NCBI RefSeq assembly: GCF_000280495.2
Contig: NZ_CP018016.1
Coordinates: 1,178,001 to 1,242,000, forward strand
DNA: 64,000 nt
Direction: 5' to 3'
From: Kosakonia radicincitans DSM 16656
GTDB taxonomy: Bacteria > Pseudomonadota > Gammaproteobacteria > Enterobacterales > Enterobacteriaceae
The notes beneath the pieces were generated by a model. The model did no database searches and had not been told where the DNA came from. It saw only the letters and a program-made list of their open reading frames with translations. A program made the translations under genes and the position numbers. Shown here in pieces: positions 61,613 through 64,000 of the stretch. Each line of letters opens with the position of its first letter. Position 1 is the first letter of the stretch.

Positions 61613-62944
61613 ATGAAAGATAATCCTCTCTCTTCCTCTGTTGACGCATCCCCTGCGGGTGCACAACTCTCGCGCCTGCACGGGCTTGAAGTCGGCGCCG
61701 TACCCTTGCTGCTCTTTATCGGTATCGCTTCGATTGTCGCCATTTCAGCTATCGCAGGTTTATTGCCGAAAAACATGATTGGCGGCCTGGCGGTGATCAT
61801 GACGCTTGGTTTTGCCTTTGCCAAAATAGGCCGTATGTTGCCGGTGCTGAAGGACGTCGGTGGGCCAGCAATATTGTGCCTGATGGTGCCCTCGGTACTG
61901 GTCTATTTTGGTCTGTTTGAAGCGCATACGTTAGCCACCGTCCATCTGCTGATGAAAGAAGCCAACCTGCTTTATTTTGTTATTGCCTGTCTGGTGGTTG
62001 GCAGCATTCTCGGCATGAACCGGGTGATCCTGATCCAGGGCATGATCCGCATGTTTGTGCCCCTGGTGGCCGGTACTGTGGTCGCGGTGCTCGCCGGGCT
62101 GCTGGTAGGAACATTATTTGGCTACACGCCGTATCACACCTTTTTCTTTATCATCGTGCCTATTATCGGCGGTGGGATTGGCGAAGGCATATTACCGCTG
62201 TCACTGGCCTATTCCGCCATTCTTGGGCAAACCCCGGATGTTTATGTTGCCCAACTGGCACCCGCGGCAGTGGTGGGCAATATCTTTGCCATTATCTGCG
62301 CTGGCGTGCTGGCGCGTATAGGAATGCGCCGTCCTTCCCTGACCGGTAACGGTATGCTGATCCGCAGTGATGAGGATAACCGCGTCTTCGCACAGACGCA
62401 GGAGGCGCAGCATACCGATTTTCAACTTATGGGCGGCGGGCTGTTGATGATATGCGCCTTTTTTATCGTCGGCGGGTTATTTGAAAAACTGGTGCATATT
62501 CCTGGTCCGGTGCTGATGATCCTGATTGCCGTACTGTGCAAGTACGCACAGGTGATCCCCAAATCCATGGAGCAGGGCGCGCACAGTTGCTATAAGTTTG
62601 TTTCCGCAGCATTAGTCTGGCCGCTGATGATTGGTCTCGGCATGCTTTATGTGCCGCTGGAAAGCGTGGTCGCGGTATTCTCTGTCGGCTACGTTATTGT
62701 GTGCGGCTCCATCGTCATTGCTATGGCGCTCAGCGGTTATTTCATTGCCACAAAGTTAAATATGTATCCGGTCGAGGCGGCGATCGTCACCAGCTGCCAT
62801 AGTGGCCTCGGCGGTACGGGGGATGTGGCGATCCTCTCAGCATCCAACAGAATGGCATTGATGCCCTTCGCGCAAATCGCCACCCGCATTGGTGGTGCTT
62901 CAACGGTCATTTTTGCCACCTTGTTATTAAGCTGGCTCGTCTGA
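61613..62944 (+). CDS. 2-hydroxycarboxylate transporter (CitS/MaeN/CimH-type)
   Basis: A 443-aa symporter of the 2HCT family with about eleven hydrophobic segments. Its two re-entrant loop motifs are visible: GGGIGEGILPLS and HSGLGGTGDVAILSAS, including the conserved GGXG. Family members carry citrate or malate with sodium ions or protons, or exchange malate for lactate. The adjacent malic enzyme argues for malate; citrate lyase genes are absent here. I chose the ATG at 61613 (CAGGTGA upstream) over GTG 61604. Confidence 0.88.
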   Translation: MKDNPLSSSVDASPAGAQLSRLHGLEVGAVPLLLFIGIASIVAISAIAGLLPKNMIGGLAVIMTLGFAFAKIGRMLPVLKDVGGPAILCLMVPSVLVYFGLFEAHTLATVHLLMKEANLLYFVIACLVVGSILGMNRVILIQGMIRMFVPLVAGTVVAVLAGLLVGTLFGYTPYHTFFFIIVPIIGGGIGEGILPLSLAYSAILGQTPDVYVAQLAPAAVVGNIFAIICAGVLARIGMRRPSLTGNGMLIRSDEDNRVFAQTQEAQHTDFQLMGGGLLMICAFFIVGGLFEKLVHIPGPVLMILIAVLCKYAQVIPKSMEQGAHSCYKFVSAALVWPLMIGLGMLYVPLESVVAVFSVGYVIVCGSIVIAMALSGYFIATKLNMYPVEAAIVTSCHSGLGGTGDVAILSASNRMALMPFAQIATRIGGASTVIFATLLLSWLV

Positions 62945-62951
62945 ACCACAG

Positions 62952-62972
62952 GCCCGCAGTCCGGCTGCGGGC
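62952..62972 (+). terminator. Hairpin after the 2HCT transporter gene
   Basis: GCCCGCAG/CTGCGGGC with a 5-base loop, 7 bases past the stop; no T-run. Confidence 0.5.
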
Positions 62973-63058
62973 GCATCGGATTACGACGATAACGCAAGTT
63001 TGAATTCGTTCTTCTCATCTAAGGGATCAGACGAAAAAGAAGAGTTGTAAGGAAAGGG

Positions 63059-63086
63059 CAAAAAAAAACCGCCCGGAGAGGGCGGT
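63059..63086 (-). terminator. Terminator after fliC
   Basis: On the minus strand ACCGCCC/GGGCGGT stem with a 5-base loop, followed by eight or more T residues, 26 bases past the fliC stop. Confidence 0.92.
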
Positions 63087-63112
63087 CTTTGGCTTCGGCT
63101 GAAAAGCGCGAA

Positions 63113-64000
63113 TTAACGCAGCAGAGACAGGACGTTCTGCGGAACCTGGTTAGCCTGTGCCAGTACAGAAGTACCCGCAGACTGCAGAATGTTCGCACGG
63201 CTCATTTCAGAAACTTCAGAAGCGAAGTCAGCATCCAGGATACGTGAACGAGATTCAGACAGGTTGTTAACGGTGTTGTTCAGGTTGCTGATTACAGAAT
63301 CGAAACGGTTCTGTACCGCACCCAGACCGGAACGCAGTTCGTCAACCTGAGCCAGCGCTTCGTCGATTTTGGTCAGCGGATCTTCAGTTGCCTGAGCGGT
63401 AGAAACTGCTTTACCGGAATCAGTCACAACGCCAGCATCGTCAACGGTTGCAGCGGTCAGCGCGCCGTTAGCATCTTCAACATAGTAGTTGCCTTCGCCG
63501 TCAGTTTTCAGGGTACCGGTGATACCAGAAACGTCCGGAGCTTTGTCAAACATAACGGCGTCGCCAGCTACGCTGTTGCCCATGGTAACACCTGTTGCAG
63601 CAGTGCTAGCGGAGTCAAACGTTACAGCACCCGTTGCATCAGTCGTTGCGAGGAAGTAGTCGCTACCAGATTTAACGTAGATGTTACCGTCGTCACCCTC
63701 AACAACGTCATCAGCAGCTTTGCCAGCAGCGTCAGTATCCGTGATGGTGGATACATCGTATTTAGCACCGGTATCAACTTTAACGGTGGTCGCATCAGTC
63801 AGGGTGCTTGCGTCAACGCCGTTAGCGATGGTGAAGTCGTCCATACCCAGAGTAGAAGAGTCCATCTGGTTCAGCTGGATATCGATAGTCTGGCCGTCGT
63901 TAGAACCCACCTGGATAGACAGAGTCTGATCTTTGCTCAGTACTTTCACGCCGTTGAACTCAGTCTGTTCAGAGATACGGTTGATCTCGTCCAGACGTGC
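63113..64000 (-). CDS. fliC: Flagellin FliC, 3' part (5' end outside window)
   Basis: The last 295 codons of a flagellin gene; the reading frame is open to the window edge. The visible N-terminal side reads [20 protein letters not shown] (end of the D1 domain), then a variable Asp/Thr/Ala-rich centre, then the conserved C-terminal D1/D0 helices ([64 protein letters not shown] in outline). The filament subunit of the flagellum; FliA control is expected but its promoter is beyond the window. The central region is short, similar to minimal enteric flagellins. Confidence 0.95.
   Translation of the reverse strand, partial: ARLDEINRISEQTEFNGVKVLSKDQTLSIQVGSNDGQTIDIQLNQMDSSTLGMDDFTIANGVDASTLTDATTVKVDTGAKYDVSTITDTDAAGKAADDVVEGDDGNIYVKSGSDYFLATTDATGAVTFDSASTAATGVTMGNSVAGDAVMFDKAPDVSGITGTLKTDGEGNYYVEDANGALTAATVDDAGVVTDSGKAVSTAQATEDPLTKIDEALAQVDELRSGLGAVQNRFDSVISNLNNTVNNLSESRSRILDADFASEVSEMSRANILQSAGTSVLAQANQVPQNVLSLLR

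Overview
The window is chromosomal DNA of an Enterobacteriaceae member. Its gene content and order (proV/nrdFEIH/ygaM/ygaC/alaE, ygaP-ygaV, yqaE) follow the E. coli proU-nrd-ygaP neighbourhood. The mixture of sucrose, phosphonate-type, lipase and extra flagellar loci suggests a plant- or soil-associated genus such as Kosakonia or a close Enterobacter relative. The genus is an inference; no rRNA or marker gene is present to settle it.

Layout. (1) 1-6.7 kb, core segment: first codons of proV, the class Ib ribonucleotide reductase operon nrdHIEF with two NrdR boxes, ygaM, ygaC, alaE, a small DUF2158-type gene and yqaE. (2) 6.7-11.1 kb: a chemoreceptor gene with a near-perfect FliA (sigma-28) promoter, a dcm cytosine methyltransferase without vsr, the C-terminal third of a broken kptA, then ygaP-ygaV. 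The E. coli gene stpA is missing between alaE and ygaP. (3) 11.1-13 kb: a secreted LIP-type lipase, a decapitated RelE/HigB toxin and its intact antitoxin. (4) 13-19.6 kb: a complete sucrose regulon scrK-scrY-scrA-scrB-scrR with three identical 14-bp palindromic operators. (5) 19.6-29.1 kb: a HAD phosphatase, a phnC-D-E-E ABC importer without C-P lyase, an orphan PD-(D/E)XK-like protein and an FbpABC-like importer. (6) 29.1-32.1 kb: an envelope redox operon (periplasmic peroxiredoxin, DsbD-like reductase, ECF sigma factor, NrsF-type anti-sigma). (7) 32.5-34.2 kb: an SgrR-family regulator.

(8) 35-54.8 kb: a compact flagellar and chemotaxis cluster: flgN-flgM-flgA, divergent flgBCDEFGHIJKL, a chemoreceptor, fliA-flhD-flhC, motA-motB-cheA-cheW. 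Here fliA sits directly in front of flhDC, so the late sigma factor and the master regulator appear to share a transcript. In E. coli they are separate regulatory tiers. The proteins look clearly diverged from E. coli K-12, as expected of an additional or laterally acquired flagellar system. (9) 55-63 kb: a non-flagellar block comprising a secreted CE1-type esterase, a membrane diguanylate cyclase, and a malate module (malic enzyme, AEC carrier, 2-hydroxycarboxylate transporter) with a good CRP-like site. (10) 63.1 kb to the end: the 3' part of a flagellin gene, fliC, truncated by the window edge.

Themes: carbon scavenging (sucrose, malate, esters), motility and c-di-GMP, and envelope stress. 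No rRNA, tRNA, insertion sequence, prophage or CRISPR array was seen. Coordinates come from reading the sequence; gene names come from recognising family motifs and remembered E. coli or Klebsiella proteins, not from a database search.
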